NCBI RefSeq assembly: GCF_000419525.1
Contig: NZ_ATTE01000001.1
Location: forward strand, 496,001 to 560,000
Source of the DNA: Leucothrix mucor DSM 2157
Lineage (GTDB): Bacteria; Pseudomonadota; Gammaproteobacteria; Thiotrichales; Thiotrichaceae
Direction: 5' to 3'
DNA: 64,000 nucleotides
Shown here: piece by piece, positions 18,883 to 27,742 of the stretch
How the letters are laid out: the number at the start of each line of letters is the position of its first letter
How positions within the stretch are numbered: position 1 is the first letter of the stretch
Translations under genes and position numbers: made by a program
Notes under the pieces: model-generated
Told to the model about the DNA's origin: nothing
Seen by the model: only the letters and a program-made list of their open reading frames with translations
Databases searched by the model: none

Positions 18883-20259
18883 ATGAATATTGCCATTGTC
18901 GGAGCAGGACAGGTAGGAAGCTCGCTGGCTGCTAGTTTGGCGACTGAAGATAATGACGTGGTGGTGATTGATAATGATCCCGAGCGTCTGCGTCAGCTGC
19001 GTGAAAAGTTGGATATCGATACTTATCAGGGCAGCGCTTCGCACCCTGATGTGTTGGAGAATGCCAATGTCATGAATGCGGATATGTTGATTGCAGTGAC
19101 CAGCAGTGACGAGGTGAACATGATCGCCTGTCAGGTCGCGTATCGCTTATTCCGCACTCCTACCAAAATTGCCCGAGTGCGCTCGCTGAGTTACTTGGAG
19201 CATCAAGAATTATTTTCCAAAGATGCCATTCCAATTGATGTGCTGATTAGCCCCGAGCGGCTAATTACCGAGCATGTCTATCGGCTAATTGCTAACCCAG
19301 GTGCCTTACAGGTTCTGGATTTTGCTGATGGACAAGTGCAGTTAGTGGCGCTTAAGGCCAAGTACGGCGGCAAACTTATCGATCATCAGATTCGTGAATT
19401 TGCCACGCATATGCCGGATGTAGATGTCCGCGTGATCGCTATTTTCCGTCATGGGAAAGCGATTCTTCCGGATGGTGATACCGTGATTGAGGTTGATGAT
19501 GAAGTCTTTGTTATCGCCAGTAATCAGCATATCCGCGTGGTTATGAGTGAGCTGAGTATTGCTGAAAAGCCGTACAAGCGCATCATGATTGCCGGTGGTG
19601 GTAATGTGGGTGGCAACTTAGCGAGCATTCTGGAAGGCGAGCGCTACCAAGTAAAAATTATTGAAAAAAAGGCGGATGTCGCCGGTTACTTAGCTGAAAA
19701 GTTAGATAAAACGCTGGTGCTGGAAGGTGATGCGGCAGACGAGCACTTATTGCAGGAAGAAGATATCGGCAATATGGATGTGTTCTGTGCAGTAACCAAT
19801 GATGATGAAGCCAATATTTTATCGGCTATGTTGGCAAAGCGATTGGGTGCACGTAAGGTAATGGCACTAGTTAATCGCCCTAGTTATGTAGATTTGGTGG
19901 AGAGCGGCATTATTGACTTGGCGATTTCTCCTCAGCAAATTACTTTGAGTGGCTTGTTAGCGCATGTGCGGCAGGGTGATATTGTCTCGGTTAATGCCTT
20001 ACGCAAAGGTGCTGCTGAAGTACTTGAGGTGGTTGCCCATGGCGACAAGAAAACCTCGCGTGTAGTAGGGCGCACCTTAAAGCAGCTAAAGCTCCCGCCA
20101 GGTTCGACTGTATGCGCCGTAGTTAAAAAGAGTGGCGTTGTACTCTCTAATAATTCAGTGGTGATTGAAGCTGATGACCATGTAATTCTGTTCCTCTCAG
20201 ACAAGCGATATATTCCTGCTATTGAGAAAATGTTCCAAGTCGGCATGGGTTTTATCTAA
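18883..20259 (+). CDS. trkA: Trk potassium uptake regulatory NAD-binding protein
   Basis: Peripheral cytoplasmic subunit gating the TrkH potassium channel. The 458 residues contain two RCK units, each with a Rossmann nucleotide-binding motif (GAGQVGSSLA at the N-terminus and GGGNVGGNLA at about 237) followed by a TrkA-C domain. This is the full-length double form found in proteobacteria. It starts 5 bases after ntrX and 3 bases before trkH, so the Trk system is transcribed with NtrYX. Confidence 0.96.
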   Translation: MNIAIVGAGQVGSSLAASLATEDNDVVVIDNDPERLRQLREKLDIDTYQGSASHPDVLENANVMNADMLIAVTSSDEVNMIACQVAYRLFRTPTKIARVRSLSYLEHQELFSKDAIPIDVLISPERLITEHVYRLIANPGALQVLDFADGQVQLVALKAKYGGKLIDHQIREFATHMPDVDVRVIAIFRHGKAILPDGDTVIEVDDEVFVIASNQHIRVVMSELSIAEKPYKRIMIAGGGNVGGNLASILEGERYQVKIIEKKADVAGYLAEKLDKTLVLEGDAADEHLLQEEDIGNMDVFCAVTNDDEANILSAMLAKRLGARKVMALVNRPSYVDLVESGIIDLAISPQQITLSGLLAHVRQGDIVSVNALRKGAAEVLEVVAHGDKKTSRVVGRTLKQLKLPPGSTVCAVVKKSGVVLSNNSVVIEADDHVILFLSDKRYIPAIEKMFQVGMGFI

Positions 20260-20262
20260 GCC

Positions 20263-21714
20263 ATGCAGTATTGCGTTATTCAGCGAATTCTTGGTCTGCT
20301 ATTGATGCTATTCAGCTTTACCCAGCTGGTTCCCGCATTGGTGGGGTGGGCTTATGATGGCTTGGATATCTTCCCGTTTCTGAAGTCTTTTTCAGTGCTG
20401 CTAATTGGCGGCGCGATGATCTGGTATCCGGTGCGCAAGCATAGCGATGAGATGCGGCTGCGTGATGGGTTTCTAGTCGTCATTTTATTCTGGACGGTAT
20501 TGGGTGTATCAGGCTCGTTACCGCTACTAATGTCGGACCACCTAAAAATCAGCGTGCCGGATGCTATTTTTGAATCAATGTCCGCACTGACTACGACCGG
20601 TGCGACGGTGATTACCAAGCTGGATACATTGCCACATTCGATATTGTTCTACCGTCAGCAGTTACAGTGGCTGGGGGGCATGGGGATCATCGTATTGGCT
20701 GTCGCTATTCTCCCGATCTTAGGAATCGGGGGCAGTCAGCTCTATCGCGCTGAAATTCCGGGCCCTGTAAAAGACTCCAAGCTAACGCCAAGAATTAAAG
20801 AAACCGCCAAGCTATTATGGCTAATCTATTTTGGATTCACAGTAGCGTGTGCGCTCGCGTACAAGCTAGCTGGAATGAGTTGGTTTGATGCAGTCGGGCA
20901 CAGTTTTTCTACTGTGGCGATTGGTGGGTTTTCTACTCACGATGCTAGTATGGGCTATTTTAATAGTCACTGGGTTGATACCGTTGCCATCGTGTTTATG
21001 CTGCTGTCCAGTGCGAATTTTAGTCTGCATTATTTGGTGTGGCGTAAGCGTAGCCCAGGCCTGTACCTTGAGAACTCAGAGTTTCGCTTCTACATGTATT
21101 GCGTGGCGGCAATTACCATTATTTGTGTGATTTATTTGCAGCTTGGGCATCACTACGGTTCTAGTAGTGAGACGATCTTTAAGTCCTTGTTTCAGGTTGT
21201 TTCGATGCTGACCACCACCGGTTTCACTACAACAGAGTATGTCTATTGGCCGCTATTTTTGCCGGTATTACTGATTTTTTCCAGCTTTATGGGAGGTTGT
21301 GCGGGCTCAACGGCGGGTGGTATTAAAGTGGTGCGCGTATTGCTGCTATTTAAGCAAGGCATGCGCGAGACGGCACGATTAATCCACCCCAGTGCCAGAA
21401 TTTCGGTAAAGCTCAACCGCAAGCCAGTACCTGATAATGTGATGCAGGCAGTGTGGGGCTTCTTCTCAGTTTATATTGGTTTATTTGTCTTGATGATGTT
21501 GCTGTTGATGGCTAGCGGTCTGGATCAGGTGACGGCATTTTCGGCAGTGGCGGCCAGTTTAAATAACTTGGGCCCGGGTTTGGGGTCGGTTGCGGAAAAC
21601 TATGCCGGTGTAAATGATTTCTCTAAGTGGGTGTTGTGCTTTGCGATGCTGCTCGGGCGTCTTGAAATATTCACATTATTGGTAGTACTAACCCCTGCAT
21701 TTTGGCGTCAATAG
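20263..21714 (+). CDS. trkH: Trk potassium uptake membrane subunit
   Basis: Potassium-translocating inner-membrane protein of the TrkH/TrkG family, 483 residues. It has about ten hydrophobic segments and the repeated pore-loop signatures of the family: ALTTTGATV, STVAIGGFSTHD, STTGF-like MLTTTGFTTTE, and ASLNNLGPGLG. The glycine selectivity residues are present. It is the last gene of the run that begins at def; no clear terminator hairpin follows it. Confidence 0.96.
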   Translation: MQYCVIQRILGLLLMLFSFTQLVPALVGWAYDGLDIFPFLKSFSVLLIGGAMIWYPVRKHSDEMRLRDGFLVVILFWTVLGVSGSLPLLMSDHLKISVPDAIFESMSALTTTGATVITKLDTLPHSILFYRQQLQWLGGMGIIVLAVAILPILGIGGSQLYRAEIPGPVKDSKLTPRIKETAKLLWLIYFGFTVACALAYKLAGMSWFDAVGHSFSTVAIGGFSTHDASMGYFNSHWVDTVAIVFMLLSSANFSLHYLVWRKRSPGLYLENSEFRFYMYCVAAITIICVIYLQLGHHYGSSSETIFKSLFQVVSMLTTTGFTTTEYVYWPLFLPVLLIFSSFMGGCAGSTAGGIKVVRVLLLFKQGMRETARLIHPSARISVKLNRKPVPDNVMQAVWGFFSVYIGLFVLMMLLLMASGLDQVTAFSAVAASLNNLGPGLGSVAENYAGVNDFSKWVLCFAMLLGRLEIFTLLVVLTPAFWRQ

Positions 21715-21831
21715 CCGGTTTTTTGTGAGGCTAATAAGCCATTGATCAGCGTTTTTTGACCGAGCTTGCTGATATCTGAATGGGGCATTGCCGCTGGTCG
21801 ATTGGCTTCGCGGCGTTCGTGGATATGGGGC

Positions 21832-21837
21832 TATAAT
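21832..21837 (+). promoter_or_regulatory. Candidate -10 box (TATAAT) for the FimT-type gene
   Basis: A consensus TATAAT lies about 30 bases before the ATG at 21867. No good -35 hexamer is seen 16-18 bases upstream, so an activator may be needed. The ATG has no clear ribosome binding site. Confidence 0.4.
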
Positions 21838-21866
21838 GCCCAGTACAACCATGGACGTTTATAATA

Positions 21867-22409
21867 ATGAAAATAAATAAACAACGCGCAGCAGGTTTTA
21901 CCCTGATTGAAGCGCTTATCACTATCAGTGTCGCTGCCATTTTAGCCACACTTGCGGTTCCAAGCTTTACCCAAATGCTTGAGAATAATCGCGTCTCAGC
22001 GGCATCAAACGAATTCTTAACCACTATGATGTATGCGCGAAGTGAAGCCGTTAAGCGCAGCATCGCGGTGACTATTTGTACTAGTACTAATGGCTCAAGC
22101 TGCTCCACGGCACTAGATGACTACTCAAAAGGTTGGTTGGTATTTACTGACTGCAATGAGGATGGTCAGCTGACAACTGCGGCAACGGCCTGTGATCTAG
22201 ATGGCGATGGAACGAATGATCCTGATTTACTGTTGCGGGTAAATGGGCCAACCCTTCAGGTATCGGTTACTTCAGGGCAGGCTCCAGACTCATTTACCTA
22301 TTTATTTTCAGGTCGCTCACAAAGTGCTTCGTTTAGTATTGGGCCTGATGCATCAACCACGACCAAGACCATTTCAGTGGCAACCACTGGCCGTGTTCGA
22401 CTGCAATAA
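21867..22409 (+). CDS. GspH/FimT-family pseudopilin
   Basis: A 180-residue prepilin with a short basic leader and the type III signal AAGFTLIEALITISVAAI; cleavage by prepilin peptidase would be after Gly, leaving Phe at +1 and Glu at +5. The C-terminal domain has a Cys pair (ICTSTNGSSCS) and Asp-rich segments (DLDGDGTNDPD) that may bind calcium. This is the GspH/FimT class of minor pseudopilins. It stands alone between trkH and ispH, apart from the gspG-J set 3 kb downstream, so it more likely belongs to a type IV pilus than to the secretion system. Confidence 0.85.
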   Translation: MKINKQRAAGFTLIEALITISVAAILATLAVPSFTQMLENNRVSAASNEFLTTMMYARSEAVKRSIAVTICTSTNGSSCSTALDDYSKGWLVFTDCNEDGQLTTAATACDLDGDGTNDPDLLLRVNGPTLQVSVTSGQAPDSFTYLFSGRSQSASFSIGPDASTTTKTISVATTGRVRLQ

Positions 22410-22418
22410 AGCTTAGGC

Positions 22419-23351
22419 TTAGCGCAGCGCCTTTGGCAGTGTGAATGAAACGGTTTCAATCACGCCTTGAGTGTCTGGCAGTACATTGGCACCCATTTGG
22501 CTAAGTCTGTCAGTCACTTGCTGTACCAATACTTCCGGTGCTGAAGCGCCTGCAGTCAGGCCAATATTGATTTTGCCATCAAGCCACTCTGGTTTGATGT
22601 CTTCCGCGCCATCAATCAGGTAGGCGGGTACGCCACGTTTTTCGGCAATTTCGCGCAAGCGGTTTGAGTTAGAGCTATTCGGCGAGCCAACCACGAATAC
22701 CAAGTCACATTTATCGACCAGATTTTTTAAAGCATCCTGACGGTTCTGTGTGGCATAGCAAATATCATCTTTCTTAGGTGCATGAATGCTAGGGAAGCGC
22801 TTGCGTAATGCTTCGATAATTACATTGGTATCATCGACGGATAAAGTCGTCTGTGTCACAAAGCCAATTTGATCCGGATTTTTGATATCCAGCGCCATGA
22901 CTTCTTCTTCAGAGTCCACACGGTAAATAGCGCCACCGTAAGAGGTGTCGTATTGCCCCATTGTGCCTTCAACTTCCGGGTGGCCACGATGGCCAATCAA
23001 AATTGTTTCACGACCTTCGCGGCTGTAGCGCACCACTTCCATATGTACTTTAGTGACCAGCGGGCAAGTTGCATCAAACACTTGCAGGCCACGTGCTTTG
23101 GCTTCGTCCTGAACTTTGCGCGACACCCCATGAGCACTGAATATTACTGTCGCATCATCGGGGACTTCATCCAGTTCATTAACAAAGATCGCGCCTTTGT
23201 TTTTTAGATTATCGACCACGAAACGATTATGCACGACTTCATGGCGAACATAGATAGGCGCGCCCAATAGGTCGATGGCACGGTTTACAATATCAATAGC
23301 GCGGTCTACGCCGGCACAAAAACCCCGAGGGTTTGCGAGAGTCACTTGCAT
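22419..23351 (-). CDS. ispH: 4-hydroxy-3-methylbut-2-enyl diphosphate reductase
   Basis: Iron-sulfur enzyme of the last step of the MEP isoprenoid pathway, making IPP and DMAPP. The 310-residue protein shows the three cluster-binding Cys contexts ([20 protein letters not shown], and the later SGD-region Cys in [10 protein letters not shown] or the preceding [11 protein letters not shown]), the [12 protein letters not shown] substrate loop, and the Glu-containing HRGHPEVEG segment. It is convergent with the FimT-type gene. ispA and dxs of the same pathway are at 35-38 kb. Confidence 0.96.
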   Translation of the reverse strand: MQVTLANPRGFCAGVDRAIDIVNRAIDLLGAPIYVRHEVVHNRFVVDNLKNKGAIFVNELDEVPDDATVIFSAHGVSRKVQDEAKARGLQVFDATCPLVTKVHMEVVRYSREGRETILIGHRGHPEVEGTMGQYDTSYGGAIYRVDSEEEVMALDIKNPDQIGFVTQTTLSVDDTNVIIEALRKRFPSIHAPKKDDICYATQNRQDALKNLVDKCDLVFVVGSPNSSNSNRLREIAEKRGVPAYLIDGAEDIKPEWLDGKINIGLTAGASAPEVLVQQVTDRLSQMGANVLPDTQGVIETVSFTLPKALR

Positions 23352-23518
23352 AATCAGATACTGGATATGTGAAAAGGAGAATTGTAGCAGCTCTTTAGCG
23401 CAAAAGATAAATCCCGAAACGGTTGTGTTTACTCTGTTGATAGGCGGTGACTTGGTTTAGTAATGGCGTCAATTCAGGTATAGTCTGCGGCATTAATTTT
23501 TGCGGATGTCTAACGAGC

Positions 23519-24808
23519 ATGAAAGTATTATTAGTAGGTAATGGCGGGCGCGAGCATGCGCTAGCGTGGAAATTGGCCCAGTCACCAAAAGTTGATCAGG
23601 TTTTTGTTGCACCAGGTAATGCCGGAACAGCCTTAGAAGCCGGTATGGAAAACCTAGCGATTGCCGTTGATGATATCGATGGCTTACTGGCGTTTGCCAA
23701 AGAGCAGGGTGTTGAGCTCACGGTTGTTGGCCCTGAAGCGCCATTAGTTGCAGGCATTGTTGATCGATTTACTGAAGCGGGTTTGCGTTGTTTCGGTCCA
23801 ACTAAAGCAGCTGCGCAACTGGAAGGCTCTAAAGCCTTTACTAAAGACTTCCTGGCTCGTCACAATATTCCAACCGCAGCCTACGGTAATTTCACTGATA
23901 TTGATGAAGCGGTTGCTTACGTTAAACAAGTTGGCGCGCCGATTGTAGTGAAAGCAGATGGCTTAGCAGCCGGTAAGGGCGTGATCATTGCTCATACTGA
24001 GCAGGAAGCAATTGACGCTATTCAGGATATGTTAGCGGGCAATGCCTTTGGTGATGCCGGACATCGCGTGGTGGTTGAAGAGTTCTTGGTGGGTGAAGAA
24101 GCCAGCTTTATAGTGATTGCGGATGGCACAAACAGCTTACCAATGGCAAGCTCGCAAGATCATAAAGCGCGTGATAATGGCGACTTAGGTCCAAATACAG
24201 GTGGCATGGGGGCTTATTCTCCAGCACCAGTTGTGACACCTGAAGTTCACGATCTCATCATGAGGCAAGTGATCGAGCCAACGATTAGCGGCATGGCGGC
24301 CGAGGGTAATTCATTCACTGGCTTTTTGTATGCAGGTGTAATGGTGTCTCCGGAAGGCGAAATCAAAGTATTAGAGTTTAATGTGCGCTTTGGTGATCCT
24401 GAAACTCAGCCGATTATGATGCGCCTACGTTCAGATCTGGTTGATTTATTAGATGCCGCATTGGATGGTAAGTTGGATACAGCTAGCAGCGACTGGGACC
24501 CTCGCGCAGCATTGGGTGTTGTTCTGGCGGCTGGTGGTTATCCGATGGATTACGCTAAAGGTAAAGTCATTGCTGGTTTGCCTACTGAATCGAATGATAA
24601 CGCTAAAGTATTTCATGCTGGAACCACTCTGTCGGGTGATGACGTCGTGACTTCTGGCGGTCGCGTGTTATGTGCAGTCGGCTTGGGCGATACAGTGACT
24701 GAGGCGCAGCAAAATGCATATGTATTGACTCATCAAATTAGCTGGGAAAATGTCTACTACCGTGATGATATCGGCTATCGTGCGGTTGCACGGGAAGCTA
24801 AGGCATAA
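23519..24808 (+). CDS. purD: Phosphoribosylamine--glycine ligase
   Basis: Second step of purine synthesis, joining glycine to phosphoribosylamine with ATP. The 429-residue ATP-grasp enzyme starts MKVLLVGNGGREHALAWKL at the ATG at 23519, the normal family start; an upstream extension to 23447 is spurious. Other signatures are FGPTKAAAQLEGSKAF, VVKADGLAAGKGV and NVRFGDPETQ. It is divergent from ispH, with 167 bases between the starts. No purH is adjacent in the window. Confidence 0.96.
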   Translation: MKVLLVGNGGREHALAWKLAQSPKVDQVFVAPGNAGTALEAGMENLAIAVDDIDGLLAFAKEQGVELTVVGPEAPLVAGIVDRFTEAGLRCFGPTKAAAQLEGSKAFTKDFLARHNIPTAAYGNFTDIDEAVAYVKQVGAPIVVKADGLAAGKGVIIAHTEQEAIDAIQDMLAGNAFGDAGHRVVVEEFLVGEEASFIVIADGTNSLPMASSQDHKARDNGDLGPNTGGMGAYSPAPVVTPEVHDLIMRQVIEPTISGMAAEGNSFTGFLYAGVMVSPEGEIKVLEFNVRFGDPETQPIMMRLRSDLVDLLDAALDGKLDTASSDWDPRAALGVVLAAGGYPMDYAKGKVIAGLPTESNDNAKVFHAGTTLSGDDVVTSGGRVLCAVGLGDTVTEAQQNAYVLTHQISWENVYYRDDIGYRAVAREAKA

Positions 24809-24828
24809 GTTGGATGTTTAAGTATTGT

Positions 24829-24854
24829 CCGGCACATTGCTCAATCAGTGCCGG
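24829..24854. terminator. Weak hairpin between convergent purD and rhombosortase gene
   Basis: CCGGCAC pairs with GTGCCGG across a 12-base loop just after purD, overlapping the 3' end of the opposing gene. No T-run follows, so its terminator role is uncertain. Confidence 0.35.
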
Positions 24855-25441
24855 GCGATGCGAACATAGATCGCATGCATCATAATTAAAATTGCCGCAA
24901 CGCTAATGCCATAGACGTGTGATTCAGTCACTACGCGCGCACCAATCAAAGCCGCATTGTCTTGTAATAGCCCAAACCAGTGATCACCTAAGACTTTACC
25001 AATCACTATCACGCTGACACCATAAGCGATGAGTCGATCATCTTTCTGGTAGGCGCCATAAGCTCCAATTAGGAATAATCCGTAGATAGCTCCGGATAAA
25101 CCTGCATACCAATGAATCCTGGGGTCAAATAAATGCAGGCATAAGCCCACAAAAAATGTCAGGATAATTAAACTAATGGTAAAGGTTCTGACACGTATCG
25201 TGTTGTAGAATAGTAAGGCGAAGAGCCACAGACTGCTAATATTGAGTAAGTAGTGTGGCCAGTTCGTATGTACAAATTGACCACTTAATACCTTCCACCA
25301 AGCGCCATCATTGACCGCTTTTCGGACATATAATAAGTCCGGCTGCCAAAGCTGCAATACAGCACTCAATAATGATAAAAATGCGATCGCTATGGGGAGT
25401 TTGGATTTTATACGGTAGGCAAAGTGTGGTAGTTTTAGCAC
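24845..25441 (-). CDS. rrtA: Rhombosortase-type rhomboid protease
   Basis: A 198-residue polytopic membrane protein of the rhomboid superfamily, smaller than classical rhomboids. The catalytic Ser is in GLSGAIYG. The partner His is in ESHVYG. An early HTNWPHYLLN supplies the conserved His and Asn of the oxyanion region. About six membrane segments are visible. This layout matches the rhombosortases, which cleave the GlyGly-CTERM tail of proteins exported by type II secretion. It is divergent from gspG, with 59 bases between the starts, which supports that functional link. No protein ending in a GlyGly-CTERM tail was found in this window. The symbol is inferred from motifs. Confidence 0.8.
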   Translation of the reverse strand: MLKLPHFAYRIKSKLPIAIAFLSLLSAVLQLWQPDLLYVRKAVNDGAWWKVLSGQFVHTNWPHYLLNISSLWLFALLFYNTIRVRTFTISLIILTFFVGLCLHLFDPRIHWYAGLSGAIYGLFLIGAYGAYQKDDRLIAYGVSVIVIGKVLGDHWFGLLQDNAALIGARVVTESHVYGISVAAILIMMHAIYVRIARH

Positions 25442-25500
25442 AATAGAATTTTATAAATTTTAAACAATAACAGGTTTCTAAATAAATGCGGACAGGAAAT

Positions 25501-25923
25501 ATGCGCAGGCCGTCTAAGCAAAAGGGTTTTACACTGCTAGAGATTATCGTTGTGGTGACCATCATTGCAATCATTGGGGCCATTGTCGCACCGAATATCA
25601 TCAATAAATTCTCCGGTGTTCAGGTTGACGTTGCTAAGACGGAAATCAAGCGAATTAAGCAAGTATTGGGCTTCTATAAACTCAATAACTTTAATTTGCC
25701 GAGCACTGAGCAAGGTTTGGATGCCTTAGTAACAAAGCCAAGTGGAAGCCCGGAGCCAAGCAGTCGCTGGGAAAAGCAACTGGATAGCGTGCCGGTCGAT
25801 CCATGGGGTAATCAATACCAATACCTGAACCCTGGCACTCATGATGACTTTGATATCTTCTCTTACGGTCCAGACGGGCGTAAAAGTGATGATGATATCG
25901 GTAGCTGGCAAATTGATAAGTAA
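25501..25923 (+). CDS. gspG: Type II secretion major pseudopilin GspG
   Basis: Builds the periplasmic pseudopilus of the type II secretion system. The 140-residue prepilin has the leader RRPSKQKG followed by FTLLEIIVVVTIIAII with Glu+5. The C-terminal domain has the GspG signatures LPSTEQGLDALV, VDPWGNQYQY and SYGPDGR-DDDIGSW, the last forming the calcium site. The ATG at 25501 has AGGA closely upstream; ATG 25486 is possible and adds 5 residues. It leads the gspG-H-I-J set. Confidence 0.93.
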   Translation: MRRPSKQKGFTLLEIIVVVTIIAIIGAIVAPNIINKFSGVQVDVAKTEIKRIKQVLGFYKLNNFNLPSTEQGLDALVTKPSGSPEPSSRWEKQLDSVPVDPWGNQYQYLNPGTHDDFDIFSYGPDGRKSDDDIGSWQIDK

Positions 25924-25937
25924 TCAAGGGACGCATA

Positions 25938-26453
25938 GTGCATCAATCGGCACGACCTAAAGCCGCTGCGGCGGGATATACGCTGATTGAAGTGATGGTG
26001 GTGATTGCAATCATGGCATTGCTCACCTCCATCGTCATCCCATACCTGCCCGTTGATAAAACAAAACAACTCTTAGCGACTGCCGACCGGTTTAAGTTGC
26101 AAATCTCTTACGCACAAAGTCAGTCCATCCTGCAATCTCAGGATATGGGCTTAATGTTGACCGAAGACGGTTATCAGTTTGTGCAGCGTACCCCTGAAGC
26201 TTGGCAGCCTGTTGATGATGAAGGCATACCGCCCACTAAGTTAGACGATTTCCTCGCTCAGCAACTGTTTATTGAAGATGTTGAATACCTTTCAGAAGAG
26301 CCTTTAGATGATGAGTCAGTCGCGCCTGCTGTGCTGTTCTTTTCCAGCGGAGAAACAACACCATTTGAGTACCGTCTGAGTTTATCTGAGGAAGCCTATG
26401 TTCGTTTGAAGTTTGACGCGCTGGGTGATGTGGAAGAGTTTATCAATGAATAG
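25938..26453 (+). CDS. gspH: Type II secretion minor pseudopilin GspH
   Basis: A 171-residue prepilin-like protein with cleavage site AAAAGYTLIEVMVVIAIM. Tyr replaces Phe at +1, and Glu+5 is kept. The C-terminal domain (LQISYAQSQSILQSQDMGL and FRLSLSEEAYV-like strands) matches GspH. The start is GTG with AAGGG 7 bases upstream. Its end overlaps gspI by 8 bases, indicating translational coupling. Confidence 0.88.
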   Translation: MHQSARPKAAAAGYTLIEVMVVIAIMALLTSIVIPYLPVDKTKQLLATADRFKLQISYAQSQSILQSQDMGLMLTEDGYQFVQRTPEAWQPVDDEGIPPTKLDDFLAQQLFIEDVEYLSEEPLDDESVAPAVLFFSSGETTPFEYRLSLSEEAYVRLKFDALGDVEEFINE

Positions 26454-26841
26454 TCACGCACTGTCTCGCAAGTCTCCTATAAAAAATCGTGGATTTACGC
26501 TGATTGAAGTGTTGGTGGCGTTGTTGATTGTTGCTGTTGCGCTTAGTGCTGCGGCTAAGGTGATGTTAGGTGCTGCTCATAACGGTGCTCAGCGTGCTGA
26601 CCGAACTGCTGCGCAGTGGGTTGCCCTGAATCAAATGTCGATTTTGAAGTTACGTCGTCAGTGGCCAGTGAATTCGGAAAGTGGTACCGAAGAGATGATG
26701 CACCGTAGCTGGGTATGGCGGCAGCGAGCGGAGTCAACCACTGATGAAAATGTCGTTCGCGTGACGATTGATGTACATCTTGAAGGCGAAGATGAAGATG
26801 ATTTGTCGGCGTCAATCGTCGGGTTTGTGGCTAAGTTATGA
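26446..26841 (+). CDS. gspI: Type II secretion minor pseudopilin GspI
   Basis: A 131-residue prepilin with leader KSPIKNRG and hydrophobic N-terminus FTLIEVLVALLIVAVALSA. A short globular domain follows with the GspI-type ADRTAAQWVALNQM and VRVTIDV strands. The ATG at 26446 has GGAAGAG upstream and lies inside the gspH end. It overlaps gspJ by 4 bases (ATGA). In known systems GspI, J and K form the pseudopilus tip. Confidence 0.88.
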   Translation: MNSHALSRKSPIKNRGFTLIEVLVALLIVAVALSAAAKVMLGAAHNGAQRADRTAAQWVALNQMSILKLRRQWPVNSESGTEEMMHRSWVWRQRAESTTDENVVRVTIDVHLEGEDEDDLSASIVGFVAKL

Positions 26842-27425
26842 TAAATAAACGGGCCAACTCCGGATTTACGCTGATCGAACTGTTGGTATCGATTGCTATT
26901 TTCAGCTTGATGACGGTTGTCGCTTACGCCGGTATTGCAGCGGTCATGAATAATGATCAGACCTCGTTTGAGCATGAAACAGCGCTCAAACGCTTGCAAC
27001 GTACCTTCGTATTTATTGAGAAAGATCTGCGCCAAATAAGCCCACGCCAACGCAATCCCGGAATATCGGATTTATTGCCCGCGTTGCGATCCGGTGAAGG
27101 TGAGGATGTAGGCTTACTCGAGTTTAGCCGCGCCGGTCATTCCAATCCGACAGAATTGACACGCAGTAGTTTACAGCGGGTTCGCTACGTTTTTGTCGAC
27201 GAGGAGTTGCAGCGTTGGAGTTGGAACCTAGTCGATCACAGTGATATTGAGCCATCGAAAATGGTATTGCTGAAAGATGTGACTGCTGCTAGTGTGGCAT
27301 TCTTCTCGGAAGAGGGAGAAACGGTTGATGAGTGGACATCTGATGCATTGCCGTTAGGAATTGAAATCCGATTGACCACTGAACGTTGGGGTGAGCTCAG
27401 AAGAGTGTTGCCTATCTATTACTAA
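26838..27425 (+). CDS. gspJ: Type II secretion minor pseudopilin GspJ
   Basis: A 195-residue prepilin. The leader is NKRANSG, followed by FTLIELLVSIAIFSLMTVVA. The body has the GspJ signatures LKRLQRTFVFIEKDLRQ and the C-terminal LPLGIEIRLTTERWGELRR. The gspK gene that usually follows is not present here; the next 317 bases hold no such frame. The gspC-F and gspL-N genes are also outside the window. Confidence 0.9.
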   Translation: MINKRANSGFTLIELLVSIAIFSLMTVVAYAGIAAVMNNDQTSFEHETALKRLQRTFVFIEKDLRQISPRQRNPGISDLLPALRSGEGEDVGLLEFSRAGHSNPTELTRSSLQRVRYVFVDEELQRWSWNLVDHSDIEPSKMVLLKDVTAASVAFFSEEGETVDEWTSDALPLGIEIRLTTERWGELRRVLPIYY

Positions 27426-27742
27426 ACGCCATTTGTGAGCGGTTAGTTGTTGTTAAAATTGCGTAACTGAAATATTTAAAGTATCGCAGGCGACAATTGT
27501 CCGTGGTTTTGTCTATAATGGCGGCAGGACGAAATAGGATGAACCAAACCATTAGTCACAGGCGACTCATTCCCTGAATTTTGGTGGCTTCGGCGGAAAC
27601 GATTAATTTCGTTCGATGCCGAGTGTGAGTCTGGAGGTTGAATTGAATCTTCGGCATTCATCTAAAGAATAAGACATAAGTTCATGGCCGTGCCCAGTTC
27701 GCGGTGCAGACTAAATTTAACTTTTAGCATGAAGGAAACGTT
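27426..27742 (+). other. Intergenic region and long leader of the Ala/Glu/Val-rich gene pair
   Basis: This 317-base gap holds no recognisable gene. It has a promoter-like -10 at 27514. Several pairing segments follow, including GATGCCGAG (27615 region) with CTTCGGCAT (27648 region). A 20-codon frame begins at ATG 27684 and ends at 27746, overlapping the start of the next gene by ATGA, but it lacks a ribosome binding site. No known riboswitch or small RNA class was recognised. Confidence 0.5.
27490..27519 (+). promoter_or_regulatory. Candidate sigma-70 promoter for the Ala/Glu/Val-rich pair
   Basis: GCGACA (27490-27495) is separated by 18 bases from TATAAT (27514-27519). It would give a leader of about 215 bases before the ATG at 27743. 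Confidence 0.45.

Noticed and set aside
22133-22230. Asp-rich DLDGDGTNDPD loop of the FimT-type protein as a sign that it belongs to the DUF11 cluster
   Set aside because: The loop is common in extracellular proteins, and the prepilin signal clearly assigns the protein to pseudopilins.
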